Positions 1 to 14,900 of a stretch of 64,000 nucleotides of DNA are shown here, in pieces. This DNA comes from Dacryopinax spathularia (lineage: Eukaryota > Basidiomycota > Dacrymycetes > Dacrymycetales > Dacrymycetaceae). The notes beneath the pieces were generated by a model. The model saw only the letters and a program-made list of their open reading frames with translations, did no database searches and had not been told where the DNA came from. The stretch lies in the NCBI GenBank assembly GCA_037974965.1, contig JBBPFI010000013.1, positions 1 through 64,000 on the forward strand, written 5' to 3'. Numbering within the stretch: the first letter of the stretch is position 1; each line of letters starts with the position of its first letter. A program made the position numbers and the translations under genes.

Positions 1-81
1 ACCCCTAACCCTACCCTAACCCTAACCCTAACCCTAACCCTAACCCTAACCCTAACCCTAACCCTAACCCTAACCCTAACC

Positions 82-113
<32 letters not shown>

Positions 114-150
114 CTAACCCTAACCCTAAGACCCTAACCCTAACCCTAAA
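1..150. repeat. Telomere (CCCTAA)n
   Basis: Nearly pure CCCTAA hexamers, C-rich strand on the plus strand, as expected at a left chromosome end. A few variant units (ACCCTAAACCC, CCCCTAACCC, CTAAGACCC) occur, mostly near the inner end. The array passes directly into the subtelomeric satellite at about 149-151 with no spacer. The TTAGGG unit is the common fungal telomere repeat. Confidence 0.97.
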
Positions 151-3100
151 CACGATTAGTCATCAGGATTCTGCCTGCGGGCTGCTCTGCGCATGGTGCC
201 ATTCCTGACTGCCTGCAATATCCCGCAGGGGCTGTTTCTCCATCACCAAGCAAGATCCTTGATGACTAATCGGTGCAGACTGACTCTTTAGGTCAATTAG
301 TCACCAAAAAACACAATTAGTCATGAGGATTCTAGCTGCTGGATGCTCTGCGGTGGGTGCGCATGGCGGTAGACTGTGATATCCCGCAGCGGCCGTTTCT
401 CCATCACCGAGCGAGATCCCTGATGACTAATCGGTGCAGACTGGCTCTTTAGGTCCATTAGTCACCTAAAAACATGATTAGTCATAAGGATTCTGCCTGC
501 GGGATGCCTTGCGCATGGCGCAATCCTTGATCAGCCTTGATAACTTGCAGAGGCCGTTTCTCCATCACCGAGCCAGATTCCTGATGACTAATCCATGCAG
601 ATTGACTATTTAGGTCAATTAGTCACCAAATGTCACGATTAGTCATGAGAATTCTGCCTGCAGGATGCTCTGCGGTGGGTGCACGTGGCTGTCATCTGCA
701 ATATCCCATAGCGGCTGTTTCTCCATCACCGAGCAAGATCCTTGATGACTAATCGGTGCAGACTGACTCTTGAGGTCAATTAGTCACCAAATGTCACGAT
801 TAGTCATCAGGATTCTGCCTGCGGGATGCTCTGCGGTGGGTGCGCATGGCTGTAGCCTGTGATATCCTGCAGGGGCTGTTTCTCCCTCACCGAGCGAGAT
901 CCCTGATGACTAATTGGTGCAGACTGGTTCTATAGGTCAATTAGTCACCAAAAAACACGATTAGTCATGAGAATTCTGCCTGCGGGATGCTCTGCGCATG
1001 GTGGAATTCCTGACCACCTGCAATATCTTGCAGCGGCCATATCTCCATTACCAAGCAAGATCCCTGATGACTAATCGGTGCAGACTGGTTCTTCAGGTCA
1101 ATTAGTCACCAAATGTGACGATTAGTCATCAGGATTCTCCCTACAGGATGCCTTGCGCATGGTGCAATCCCTGACCACCTGCAATATCCCGCAGCGGCCG
1201 TTTCTCCATCACGGAGCAAGATCACTGATGACTAATCCAGGCAGACTGGCTCTTTAGGTCAATTAGTCACCAAATGTCACGATTAGTCATGACCGTTCTG
1301 CCTACGGGATGCCTTGCGCATGGCGCAATTCCTGACTGCCTGCGATAACTTGCAGGGGCCGTTTCTCCATCACCGAGCAAGATCCTTGATGACTAATAGG
1401 TGCAGACTGACTCTTTGCATCAATTAGTCACCAAAAGACACGATTAGTCATCAGGATTCTGCCTGCGGCATGCCCTGCGCATGGCGCAATTCCTGACTGC
1501 CTGCGATAACTTGCAGCGGCCGTTTCTCCACCACCAAGCGAGATCCTTGATGACTAATCGGTGCGGACTGGTTCTTGGGGTCAATTAGTCACCAAATGTC
1601 ACGATTAGTCATAAGGATTCTGCCTGCAGGATGCTCTGCAGTGGGTGCACATGGCTGTAGATTGGGATATCCTGCGGCGGCCATTTCTCCGTCACCGAGC
1701 AAGATCCCTGATGACTAATCGGTGCAGACTGGCTCTTTAGGTCCATTAGTCACCAAAAAACATGATTAGTCATAAGGATTCTGCCTGCGGGATGCCTTGC
1801 GCATGGCGCAATCCTTGATCAGCCTTGATAACTTGCAGAGGCCGTTTCTCCATCACCGAGCCAGATTCCTGATGACTAATCCATGCAGATTGACTATTTA
1901 GGTCAATTAGTCACCAAATGTCACGATTAGTCATGAGAATTCTGCCTGCGGGATGCTCTGCGGTGGGTGCACGTGGCTGTCATCTGCAATATCCCATAGC
2001 GGCTGTTTCTCCATCACCGAGCAAGATCCTTGATGACTAATCGGTGCAGACGGACTCTTTAGGTCCATTAGTCACCAAAAAACACGATTAGTCATGAGAA
2101 CTCCACCTGCAAGATGCCTTGCGCCTGGTGCAATTCCTGACTGCCTGCAATATCCCTGAGCGTCCGTTTCTCCATCACCGAGTGAGATCCCTGATGACTA
2201 ATCGGTGCAGACTGACTCTTGAGGTCAATTAGTCACCAAATGTCACGATTAGTCATCAGGATTCTGCCTGCGGGATGCTCTGCGGTGGGTGCGCATGGCT
2301 GTAGCCTGTGATATCCTGCAGGGGCTGTTTCTCCCTCACCGAGCGAGATCCCTGATGACTAATTGGTGCAGACTGGTTCTATAGGTCAATTAGTCACCAA
2401 AAAACACGATTAGTCATGAGAATTCTGCCTGCGGGATGCTCTGCGCATGGTGGAATTCCTGACCACCTGCAATATCTTGCAGCGGCCATATCTCCATTAC
2501 CAAGCAAGATCCTTGATGACTAATTGGTGCAGACTGGTTGTATAGGTCAATTAGTCACCAAAAAACACGATTAGTCATGAGAATTCTGCCTACGGGATGC
2601 CTTGCGCATGGCGCAATTCCTGACTGCCTGCGATAACTTGCAGCGGCCGTTTCTCTGTCACTGAGCAAGATCCCTGATGACTAATTGGTGCAGACTGGCT
2701 CTTTAGGTCAATTAGTCACCAAGAAACACGATTAGTCATCAGAATTCTGCCTGCGGGCTGCTCTGCGCATGGTGCCATTCCTGACCGCCTGCAATATCCT
2801 GCAGCAGCCGTTTCTCCCTCACCGAGCGAGATCCCTGATGACTAATTGGTGCAGACTGGTTCTATAGGTCAATTAGTCACCAAAAAACATGATTAGTCAT
2901 GAGAATTCCGCTTGCGGGATGCTCTGCAGTGGGTGCCCATGGCTGTAGACTGGGATATCCCGCAGCGGCCATTTCTCCATCACCGAGCAACATCCCTGAT
3001 GACTAATCGGTGCAGACTGACTGTTTAGGTCCATTAGTCACCAAAAAACATGATTAGTCATAAGGATTCTGCCTGCGGGATGCCTTGCGCGTGGCGCAAT

Positions 3101-5794
3101 CCTTGATCAGCCTTGATAACTTGCAGAGGCCGTTTCTCCGTCACCAAGCCAGATTCCTGATGACTAATCCATGCAGACTGACTCTTTAGGTCAATTAGTC
3201 ACCAAATGTCACGATTAGTCATGAGAATTCTGCCTGCGGGATGCTCTGCGGTGGGTGCGCATGGCGGTAGACTGGGATATCCCGCAGCGGCCGTTTCTCC
3301 ATCACCGAGCGAGATCCCTGATGACTAATCGGTGCAGACTGGCTCTTTAGGTCCATTAGTCACCTAAAAACACAATTAGTCATCAGGATTCTGCCTGCGG
3401 GATGCCTGGCGCATGGCGCAATTCCTGACTGCCTGCGATAACTTGCAGAGGCCATTTCTCCATCACCGAGCGAGATCCTTGATGACTAATCGGTGCAGAC
3501 TGACTCTTTAGGTCAATTAGTCACCAAATGTCACGATTAGTCATAAGGATTCTGCCTGCGGGATGCTCTGCGGTGGGTGCGCATGGCGGTAGACTGGGAT
3601 ATCCCGCAGCGGCCATTTCTCCATCACGGAGCAACATCCCTGATGACTAATCGGTGCAGACTGGTTCTACAGGTCAATTAGTCACCAAAAAACATGATTA
3701 GTCATCAGTATTCTGCCTGCAGGATGCCTGGCGCATGGCGCGATTCCTGACTGCCTGCGATAACTTGTAGAGGCCATTTCTCCATCACCGAGCAACATCC
3801 CTGATGACTAATCGGTGCAGACTGACTCTTTAGGTCCATTAGTCACCAAAAAACATGATTAGTCATAAGGATTCTGCCTGCGGGATGCCTTGCGCATGGC
3901 GCAATCCTTGATCAGCCTTGATAACTTGCAGAGGCCGTTTCTCCGTCACCAAGCCAGATTCCTGATGACTAATCCATGCAGATTGGCTCTTTAGGTCAAT
4001 TAGTCACCAAATGTCATGATTAGTCATCATGATTCTGCCTACGGGATGCCTTGCACATGGCGCAATCCCTAACCACCTGGGCTATCCCGTAATGGCCGTT
4101 TCTCTATCACCGAGCGAGATCCCTGATGACTAATCGGTGCAGACTGACTCTTTGGGTCAATTAGTCACCAAAAAACACGATTAGTCATGAGAATTCTGCC
4201 TGCGGGATGCCTTGCGCATGGCGCAATTCCTGGGCCCCTGCAATATCCCGCAGCGGCCGTTTCTCTGTCACTGAGCAAGATCCCTGATGACTAATTGGTG
4301 CAGACTGGCTCTTTAGGTCAATTAGTCACCAAGAAACACGATTAGTCATCAGGATTCTGCCTGCGGGCTGCTCTGCGCATGGTGCCATTCCTGACTGCCT
4401 GCAATATCCCGCAGGGGCTGTTTCTCCATCACCGAGCGAGATCCCTGATGACTAATCGGTGCAGACTGACTCTTTAGGTCAATTAGTCACCAAATGTCAC
4501 AATTAGTCATGAGAATTCTGCCTGCGGGATGCTCTGCGGTGGGTGCGCATGGTGGTAGACTGTGATATCCCGCAGCGGCCGTTTCTCCATCACCGAGCGA
4601 GATCCCTGATGACTAATTGGTGCAGACTGGCTCTTTAGGTCAATTAGTCACCAAATGTCACGATTAGTCACGAGAATTCTGCCTGCGGGATGCTCTGCGG
4701 TGGGTGCGCATGGCGGTAGACTGTGATATCCCGCAGCGGCCGTTTCTCCATCACCGAGCGAGATCCCTGATGACTAATCGGTGCAGACTGGCTCTTTAGG
4801 TCCATTAGTCACCTAAAAACACAATTAGTCATCAGGATTCTGCCTGCGGGATGCCTGGCGCATGGCGCAATTCCTGACTGCCTGCGATAACTTGCAGAGG
4901 CCATTTCTCCATCACCGAGTGAGATCCTTGATGACTAATCGGTGCAGACAGACTCTATAGGTCAATTAGTCACCAGAAAACACGATTAGTCATAAGGATT
5001 CTGCCTGCGGGATGTTCTGCGGTGGGTGCGCATGGCGGTAGACTGGGATATCCCGCAGCGGCCATTTCTCCATCACGGAGCAACATCCCTGATGACCAAT
5101 CGGTGCAGACTGGTTCTTGAGGTCAATTAGTCACCAAATGTCACGATTAGTCATGACCGTTCTGCCTACGGGATGCCTTGCGCATGGCGCAATTCCTGAC
5201 TGCCTGCGATAACTTGCAGCGGCCGTTTCTCCATCACTGAGCAAGATCCCTGATGACTAATCGGTGCAGACTGGCTCTACAGGTCAATTAGTCACCAAAT
5301 GTCATGATTAGTCATCAGGATTCTGCCTGCAGGATGCCTGGCAGAGCGTGCACGTGGCTGTCATCTGCAATATCCCATAGCGGCTGTTTCTCCATCACCG
5401 AGCAAGATCCTTGATGACTAATCGGTGCAGACTGACTCTTTAGGTCAATTAGTCACCAAAAAACACAATTAGTCATGAGGATTCTAGCTGCTGGATGCTC
5501 TGCGGTGGGTGCGCATGGCGGTAGACTGTGATATCCCGCAGCGGCCGTTTCTCCATCACCGAGCGAGATCCCTGATGACTAATTGGTGCAGACTGGCTCT
5601 TTAGGTCCATTAGTCACCTAAAAACACAATTAGTCATCAGGATTCTGCCTGCGGGATGCCTGGCGCATGGCGCAATTCCTGACTGCCTGCGATAACTTGC
5701 AGAGGCCATTTCTCCATCACCGAGCGAGATCCTTGATGACTAATCGGTGCAGACAGACTCTATAGGTCAATTAGTCACCAAAAAACACGATTAG

Positions 5795-6191
5795 TCATTA
5801 GGAATCCCACTGCAGAGCGCCGTGCCGTACCTTTGATGAGGGGCCATATATTCCCCTGCTGTTACAGCAACCGCGTGCCATTCCCGCATGACCAATCGAG
5901 ATTGGTGATGACTAATCGTGTCCATCTGACTCCCAGACCCAATTAGTCACCAAAAAACACCATTAGTCATCAGGATTCACGCTGTACAGCACTGTGGCAT
6001 ACCCCCCCTATAGTGCAGCACTGAACCGGTGATATCGCAGGAACCGGGCCGCCCCAACGGCCGGGGACACCACCCGGCACCTTCCAGGGACCCCTGGTAC
6101 CCTCCTGGACCCCACAGACACGTTCCTGACACATTCACTTTGCGAAGGGGGTATGTCCGACCCATGTCCGACCTTACACCTTTCATACCTA
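5795..6191. repeat. Copy 1 of the subtelomeric gene 5' segment inside the satellite
   Basis: This segment repeats almost exactly at 8,526-8,922 and 15,444-15,840. It contains a diverged satellite unit (TTAGGAATCCCACTGCAG...), an ACCAATCgaGATTGGT box, and the first codons of the gene at 15,812, through the residues MSDLTPFIPR. At 6,191 the copy breaks and re-enters the satellite at ATCACCGAG. It is therefore a truncated, non-functional gene start. Confidence 0.9.
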
Positions 6192-8525
6192 GATCACCGA
6201 GTGAGATCCCTGATGACTAATCGGTGCAGACTGACTCTTTAGGTCAATTAGTCACCAAAAAACACAATTAGTCATGAGGATTCTAGCTGCTGGATGCTCT
6301 GCGGTGGGTGCGCATGGCGGTAGACTGTGATATCCCGCAGCGGCCGTTTCTCCATCACCGAGCGAGATCCCTGATGACTAATTGGTGCAGACTGGCTCTT
6401 TAGGTCAATTAGTCACCAAATGTCACGATTAGTCACGAGAATTCTGCCTGCGGGATGCTCTGCGGTGGGTGCGCATGGCGGTAGACTGTGATATCCCGCA
6501 GCGGCCGTTTCTCCATCACCGAGCGAGATCCCTGATGACTAATCGGTGCAGACTGGCTCTTTAGGTCCATTAGTCACCTAAAAACACAATTAGTCATCAG
6601 GATTCTGCCTGCGGGATGCCTGGCGCATGGCGCAATTCCTGACTGCCTGCGATAACTTGCAGAGGCCATTTCTCCATCACCGAGCGAGATCCTTGATGAC
6701 TAATCGGTGCAGACAGACTCTATAGGTCAATTAGTCACCAGAAAACACGATTAGTCATGAGGATTCTAGCTGCTGGATGCTCTGCGGTGGGTGCGCATGG
6801 CTGTAGACTGGGATATCACCCAGCGGCCGTTTCTCCATCACCGAGCGAGAACCCTGATGACTAATCCATGCAGACTGGCTCTTTAGGTCAATTAGTCACC
6901 AAATGTCACGATTAGTCATGACCGTTCTGCCTACGGGATGCCTTGCGCATGGCGCAATTCCTGACTGCCTGCGATAACTTGCAGCGGCCGTTTCTCCATC
7001 ACTGAGCAAGATCCCTGATGACTAATCGGTGCAGACTGGCTCTACAGGTCAATTAGTCACCAAATGTCATGATTAGTCATCAGCATTCTGCCTGCAGGAT
7101 GCCTGGCAGAGCGTGCACGTGGCTGTCATCTGCAATATCCCATAGCGGCTGTTTCTCCATCACCGAGCAAGATCCTTGATGACTAATCGGTGCAGACTGA
7201 CTCTTTAGGTCAATTAGTCACCAAAAAACACAATTAGTCATGAGGATTCTAGCTGCTGGATGCTCTGCGGTGGGTGCGCATGGCTGTAGACTGGGATATC
7301 ACCCAGCGGCCGTTTCTCCATCACCGAGCGAGAACCCTGATGACTAATCCATGCAGACTGGCTCTTTAGGTCAATTAGTCACCAAATGTCACGATTAGTC
7401 ATGACCGTTCTGCCTACGGGATGCCTTGCGCATGGCGCAATTCCTGACTGCCTGCGATAACTTGCAGCGGCCATTTCTCCGTCACCAAGCGAGATCCCTG
7501 ATGACTAATTGGTGCAGGCTGGTTCTTGAGGTCAATTAGTCACCAAATGTCACAATTAGTCATCAGGATTCTGCCTGCGGGATGCCTGGCGCATGGCGCA
7601 ATTCCTGACTGCCTGCGATAACTTGCAGAGGCCATCTCTCCATCACCGAGCGAGATCCTTGATGACTAATCGGTGCAGACGGACTCTATAGGTCAATTAG
7701 TCACCAAAAAACACAATTAGTCATAAGGATTCTGCCTGCGGGATGTTCTGCGGTGGGTGCGCATGGCGGTAGACTGGGATATCCCGCAGCGGCCATTTCT
7801 CCATCACGGAGCAACATCCCTGATGACCAATCGGTGCAGACTGGTTCTTGAGGTCAATTAGTCACCAAATGTCACGATTAGTCATGACCGTTCTGCCTAC
7901 GGGATGCCTTGCGCATGGCGCAATTCCTGACTGCCTGCGATAACTTGCAGCGGCCGTTTCTCCATCACTGAGCAAGATCCCTGATGACTAATCGGTGCAG
8001 ACTGGCTCTACAGGTCAATTAGTCACCAAATGTCATGATTAGTCATCAGGATTCTGCCTGCAGGATGCCTGGCAGAGCGTGCACGTGGCTGTCATCTGCA
8101 ATATCCCATAGCGGCTGTTTCTCCATCACCGAGCAAGATCCTTGATGACTAATCGGTGCAGACTGACTCTTTAGGTCAATTAGTCACCAAAAAACACAAT
8201 TAGTCATGAGGATTCTAGCTGCTGGATGCTCTGCGGTGGGTGCGCATGGCGGTAGACTGTGATATCCCGCAGCGGCCGTTTCTCCATCACCGAGCGAGAT
8301 CCCTGATGACTAATTGGTGCAGACTGGCTCTTTAGGTCCATTAGTCACCTAAAAACACAATTAGTCATCAGGATTCTGCCTGCGGGATGCCTGGCGCATG
8401 GCGCAATTCCTGACTGCCTGCGATAACTTGCAGAGGCCATTTCTCCATCACCGAGCGAGATCCTTGATGACTAATCGGTGCAGACAGACTCTATAGGTCA
8501 ATTAGTCACCAAAAAACACGATTAG

Positions 8526-8922
8526 TCATTAGGAATCCCACTGCAGAGCGCCGTGCCGTACCTTTGATGAGGGGCCATATATTCCCCTGCTGTTACAGCA
8601 ACCGCGTGCCATTCCCGCATGACCAATCGAGATTGGTGATGACTAATCGTGTCCATCTGACTCCCAGACCCAATTAGTCACCAAAAAACACCATTAGTCA
8701 TCAGGATTCACGCTGTACAGCACTGTGGCATACCCCCCCTATAGTGCAGCACTGAACCGGTGATATCGCAGGAACCGGGCCGCCCCAACGGCCGGGGACA
8801 CCACCCGGCACCTTCCAGGGACCCCTGGTACCCTCCTGGACCCCACAGACACGTTCCTGACACATTCACTTTGCGAAGGGGGTATGTCCGACCCATGTCC
8901 GACCTTACACCTTTCATACCTA
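8526..8922. repeat. Copy 2 of the subtelomeric gene 5' segment inside the satellite
   Basis: Sequence and breakpoint are the same as for the 5,795-6,191 copy, at an offset of 2,731 bp. The gene start is cut after the same codon and rejoins satellite at the same base. The shared breakpoint shows that this copy and the 5,795 copy came from one truncation event followed by duplication. Confidence 0.9.
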
Positions 8923-11900
8923 GATCACCGAGTGAGATCCCTGATGACTAATCGGTGCAGACTGACTCTTTAGGTCAATTAGTCACCAAAAAACACAATT
9001 AGTCATGAGGATTCTAGCTGCTGGATGCTCTGCGGTGGGTGCGCATGGCGGTAGACTGTGATATCCCGCAGCGGCCGTTTCTCCATCACCGAGCGAGATC
9101 CCTGATGACTAATTGGTGCAGACTGGCTCTTTAGGTCAATTAGTCACCAAATGTCACGATTAGTCACGAGAATTCTGCCTGCGGGATGCTCTGCGGTGGG
9201 TGCGCATGGCGGTAGACTGTGATATCCCGCAGCGGCCGTTTCTCCATCACCGAGCGAGATCCCTGATGACTAATCGGTGCAGACTGGCTCTTTAGGTCCA
9301 TTAGTCACCTAAAAACACAATTAGTCATCAGGATTCTGCCTGCGGGATGCCTGGCGCATGGCGCAATTCCTGACTGCCTGCGATAACTTGCAGAGGCCAT
9401 TTCTCCATCACCGAGCGAGATCCTTGATGACTAATCGGTGCAGACAGACTCTATAGGTCAATTAGTCACCAGAAAACACGATTAGTCATGAGGATTCTAG
9501 CTGCTGGATGCTCTGCGGTGGGTGCGCATGGCTGTAGACTGGGATATCCCGCAGCGGCCATTTCTCCATCACGGAGCAACATCCCTGATGACCAATCGGT
9601 GCAGACTGGTTCTTGAGGTCAATTAGTCACCAAATGTCACGATTAGTCATGACCGTTCTGCCTACGGGATGCCTTGCGCATGGCGCAATTCCTGACTGCC
9701 TGCGATAACTTGCAGCGGCCGTTTCTCCATCACTGAGCAAGATCCCTGATGACTAATCGGTGCAGACTGGCTCTACAGGTCAATTAGTCACCAAATGTCA
9801 TGATTAGTCATCAGGATTCTGCCTGCAGGATGCCTGGCAGAGCGTGCACGTGGCTGTCATCTGCAATATCCCATAGCGGCTGTTTCTCCATCACCGAGCA
9901 AGATCCTTGATGACTAATCGGTGCAGACTGACTCTTTAGGTCAATTAGTCACCAAAAAACACAATTAGTCATGAGGATTCTAGCTGCTGGATGCTCTGCG
10001 GTGGGTGCGCATGGCTGTAGACTGGGATATCACCCAGCGGCCGTTTCTCCATCACCGAGCGAGAACCCTGATGACTAATCCATGCAGACTGGCTCTTTAG
10101 GTCAATTAGTCACCAAATGTCACGATTAGTCATGACCGTTCTGCCTACGGGATGCCTTGCGCATGGCGCAATTCCTGACTGCCTGCGATAACTTGCAGCG
10201 GCCATTTCTCCGTCACCAAGCGAGATCCCTGATGACTAATTGGTGCAGGCTGGTTCTTGAGGTCAATTAGTCACCAAATGTCACAATTAGTCATCAGGAT
10301 TCTGCCTGCGGGATGCCTGGCGCATGGCGCAATTCCTGACTGCCTGCGATAACTTGCAGAGGCCATCTCTCCATCACCGAGCGAGATCCTTGATGACTAA
10401 TCGGTGCAGACGGACTCTATAGGTCAATTAGTCACCAAAAAACACAATTAGTCATGAGGATTCTGCCTGCGGGATGCTCTGCGGTGGGTGCGCATGGCGG
10501 TAGACTGTGATATCCCGCAGCGGCCGTTTCTCCATCACCGAGCGAGATCCCTGATGACTAATTGGTGCAGACTGGCTCTTTAGGTCAATTAGTCACCAAA
10601 TGTCACGATTAGTCATGAGAATTCTGCCTGCGGGATGCTCTGCGGTGGGTGCGCATGGCGGTAGACTGTGATATCCCGCAGCGGCCGTTTCTCCATCACC
10701 GAGCGAGATCCTTGATGACTAATCGGTGCAGACAGACTCTATAGGTCAATTAGTCACCAGAAAACACGATTAGTCATAAGGATTCTGCCTGCGGGATGTT
10801 CTGCGGTGGGTGCGCATGGCGGTAGACTGGGATATCCCGCAGCGGCCATTTCTCCATCACGGAGCAACATCCCTGATGACCAATCGGTGCAGACTGGTTC
10901 TTGAGGTCAATTAGTCACCAAATGTCACGATTAGTCATGACCGTTCTGCCTACGGGATGCCTTGCGCATGGCGCAATTCCTGACTGCCTGCGATAACTTG
11001 CAGCGGCCGTTTCTCCATCACTGAGCAAGATCCCTGATGACTAATCGGTGCAGACTGGCTCTACAGGTCAATTAGTCACCAAATGTCATGATTAGTCATC
11101 AGGATTCTGCCTGCAGGATGCCTGGCAGAGCGTGCACGTGGCTGTCATCTGCAATATCCCATAGCGGCTGTTTCTCCATCACCGAGCAAGATCCTTGATG
11201 ACTAATCGGTGCAGACTGACTCTTTAGGTCAATTAGTCACCAAAAAACACAATTAGTCATGAGGATTCTAGCTGCTGGATGCTCTGCGGTGGGTGCGCAT
11301 GGCGGTAGACTGTGATATCCCGCAGCGGCCGTTTCTCCATCACCGAGCGAGATCCCTGATGACTAATCGGTGCAGACTGGCTCTTTAGGTCCATTAGTCA
11401 CCTAAAAACATGATTAGTCATAAGGATTCTGCCTGCGGGATGCCTTGCGCATGGCGCAATCCTTGATCAGCCTTGATAACTTGCAGAGGCCGTTTCTCCA
11501 TCACCGAGCCAGATTCCTGATGACTAATCCATGCAGATTGACTATTTAGGTCAATTAGTCACCAAATGTCACGATTAGTCATGAGAATTCTGCCTGCAGG
11601 ATGCTCTGCGGTGGGTGCACGTGGCTGTCATCTGCAATATCCCATAGCGGCTGTTTCTCCATCACCGAGCAAGATCCTTGATGACTAATCGGTGCAGACG
11701 GACTCTTTAGGTCCATTAGTCACCAAAAAACACGATTAGTCATGAGAACTCCACCTGCAAGATGCCTTGCGCCTGGTGCAATTCCTGACTGCCTGCAATA
11801 TCCCTGAGCGTCCGTTTCTCCATCACCGAGTGAGATCCCTGATGACTAATCGGTGCAGACTGACTCTTGAGGTCAATTAGTCACCAAATGTCACGATTAG

Positions 11901-14900
11901 TCATCAGGATTCTGCCTGCGGGATGCTCTGCGGTGGGTGCGCATGGCTGTAGCCTGTGATATCCTGCAGGGGCTGTTTCTCCCTCACCGAGCGAGATCCC
12001 TGATGACTAATTGGTGCAGACTGGTTCTATAGGTCAATTAGTCACCAAAAAACACGATTAGTCATGAGAATTCTGCCTGCGGGATGCTCTGCGCATGGTG
12101 GAATTCCTGACCACCTGCAATATCTTGCAGCGGCCATATCTCCATTACCAAGCAAGATCCCTGATGACTAATCGGTGCAGACTGGTTCTTCAGGTCAATT
12201 AGTCACCAAATGTGACGATTAGTCATCAGGATTCTCCCTACAGGATGCCTTGCGCATGGTGCAATCCCTGACCACCTGCAATATCCCGCAGCGGCCGTTT
12301 CTCCATCACGGAGCAAGATCACTGATGACTAATCCAGGCAGACTGGCTCTTTAGGTCAATTAGTCACCAAATGTCACGATTAGTCATGACCGTTCTGCCT
12401 ACGGGATGCCTTGCGCATGGCGCAATTCCTGACTGCCTGCGATAACTTGCAGGGGCCGTTTCTCCATCACCGAGCAAGATCCTTGATGACTAATAGGTGC
12501 AGACTGACTCTTTGCATCAATTAGTCACCAAAAGACACGATTAGTCATCAGGATTCTGCCTGCGGCATGCCCTGCGCATGGCGCAATTCCTGACTGCCTG
12601 CGATAACTTGCAGCGGCCGTTTCTCCACCACCAAGCGAGATCCTTGATGACTAATCGGTGCGGACTGGTTCTTGGGGTCAATTAGTCACCAAATGTCACG
12701 ATTAGTCATAAGGATTCTGCCTGCAGGATGCTCTGCAGTGGGTGCACATGGCTGTAGATTGGGATATCCTGCGGCGGCCATTTCTCCGTCACCGAGCAAG
12801 ATCCCTGATGACTAATCGGTGCAGACTGGCTCTTTAGGTCCATTAGTCACCAAAAAACATGATTAGTCATAAGGATTCTGCCTGCGGGATGCCTTGCGCA
12901 TGGCGCAATCCTTGATCAGCCTTGATAACTTGCAGAGGCCGTTTCTCCATCACCGAGCCAGATTCCTGATGACTAATCCATGCAGATTGACTATTTAGGT
13001 CAATTAGTCACCAAATGTCACGATTAGTCATGAGAATTCTGCCTGCGGGATGCTCTGCGGTGGGTGCACGTGGCTGTCATCTGCAATATCCCATAGCGGC
13101 TGTTTCTCCATCACCGAGCAAGATCCTTGATGACTAATCGGTGCAGACGGACTCTTTAGGTCCATTAGTCACCAAAAAACACGATTAGTCATCAGGATTC
13201 TGCCTGCGGGATGCCTGGCGCATGGCGCAATTCCTGACTGCCTGCGATAACTTGCAGAGGCCATTTCTCCATCACCGAGCGAGATCCTTGATGACTAATC
13301 GGTGCAGACTGACTCTTTAGGTCAATTAGTCACCAAATGTCACGATTAGTCATAAGGATTCTGCCTGCGGGATGCTCTGCGGTGGGTGCGCATGGCGGTA
13401 GACTGGGATATCCCGCAGCGGCCATTTCTCCATCACCGAGCAACATCCCTGATGACTAATCGGTGCAGACTGACTCTTTAGGTCCATTAGTCACCAAAAA
13501 ACATGATTAGTCATAAGGATTCTGCCTGCGGGATGCCTTGCGCATGGCGCAATCCTTGATCAGCCTTGATAACTTGCAGAGGCCGTTTCTCCGTCACCAA
13601 GCCAGATTCCTGATGACTAATCCATGCAGATTGGCTCTTTAGGTCAATTAGTCACCAAATGTCACGATTAGTCATCATGATTCTGCCTACGGGATGCCTT
13701 GCACATGGCGCAATCCCTAACCACCTGGGCTATCCCGTAATGGCCGTTTCTCTATCACCGAGCGAGATCCCTGATGACTAATCGGTGCAGACTGACTCTT
13801 TGGGTCAATTAGTCACCAAAAAACACGATTAGTCATGAGAATTCTGCCTGCGGGATGCCTTGCGCATGGCGCAATTCCTGGGCCCCTGCAATATCCCGCA
13901 GCGGCCGTTTCTCTGTCACTGAGCAAGATCCCTGATGACTAATTGGTGCAGACTGGCTCTTTAGGTCAATTAGTCACCAAGAAACACGATTAGTCATCAG
14001 GATTCTGCCTGCGGGCTGCTCTGCGCATGGTGCCATTCCTGACTGCCTGCAATATCCCGCAGGGGCTGTTTCTCCATCACCGAGCGAGATCCCTGATGAC
14101 TAATCGGTGCAGACTGACTCTTTAGGTCAATTAGTCACCAAATGTCACAATTAGTCATGAGAATTCTGCCTGCGGGATGCTCTGCGGTGGGTGCGCATGG
14201 TGGTAGACTGTGATATCCCGCAGCGGCCGTTTCTCCATCACCGAGCGAGATCCCTGATGACTAATTGGTGCAGACTGGCTCTTTAGGTCAATTAGTCACC
14301 AAATGTCACGATTAGTCACGAGAATTCTGCCTGCGGGATGCTCTGCGGTGGGTGCGCATGGCGGTAGACTGTGATATCCCGCAGCGGCCGTTTCTCCATC
14401 ACCGAGCGAGATCCCTGATGACTAATCGGTGCAGACTGGCTCTTTAGGTCCATTAGTCACCTAAAAACACAATTAGTCATCAGGATTCTGCCTGCGGGAT
14501 GCCTGGCGCATGGCGCAATTCCTGACTGCCTGCGATAACTTGCAGAGGCCATTTCTCCATCACCGAGCGAGATCCTTGATGACTAATCGGTGCAGACAGA
14601 CTCTATAGGTCAATTAGTCACCAGAAAACACGATTAGTCATAAGGATTCTGCCTGCGGGATGTTCTGCGGTGGGTGCGCATGGCGGTAGACTGGGATATC
14701 CCGCAGCGGCCATTTCTCCATCACGGAGCAACATCCCTGATGACCAATCGGTGCAGACTGGTTCTTGAGGTCAATTAGTCACCAAATGTCACGATTAGTC
14801 ATGACCGTTCTGCCTACGGGATGCCTTGCGCATGGCGCAATTCCTGACTGCCTGCGATAACTTGCAGCGGCCGTTTCTCCATCACTGAGCAAGATCCCTG

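Larger units (their letters stand above)
4981..10442. repeat. 2,731-bp tandem higher-order duplication in the satellite
   Basis: Blocks starting at about 4,981 and 7,712 match at a constant offset of 2,731 bp, for example the GTTCTGCGGTGGG unit at about 5,010/7,741 and the non-satellite segment at 5,795/8,526. Each block holds about 17 units plus a ~390-bp copy of the DNA upstream of, and starting, the gene at 15.8 kb. A few units differ between the blocks (for example 6,814 onward versus 9,545 onward), as if patched by gene conversion. Confidence 0.85.

Noticed and set aside
6029-6220. Small genes at 6,029 and 8,760 in the satellite
   Set aside because: They are truncated copies of the 5' region of the gene at 15.8 kb, use a GTG rather than ATG start, and run into satellite.
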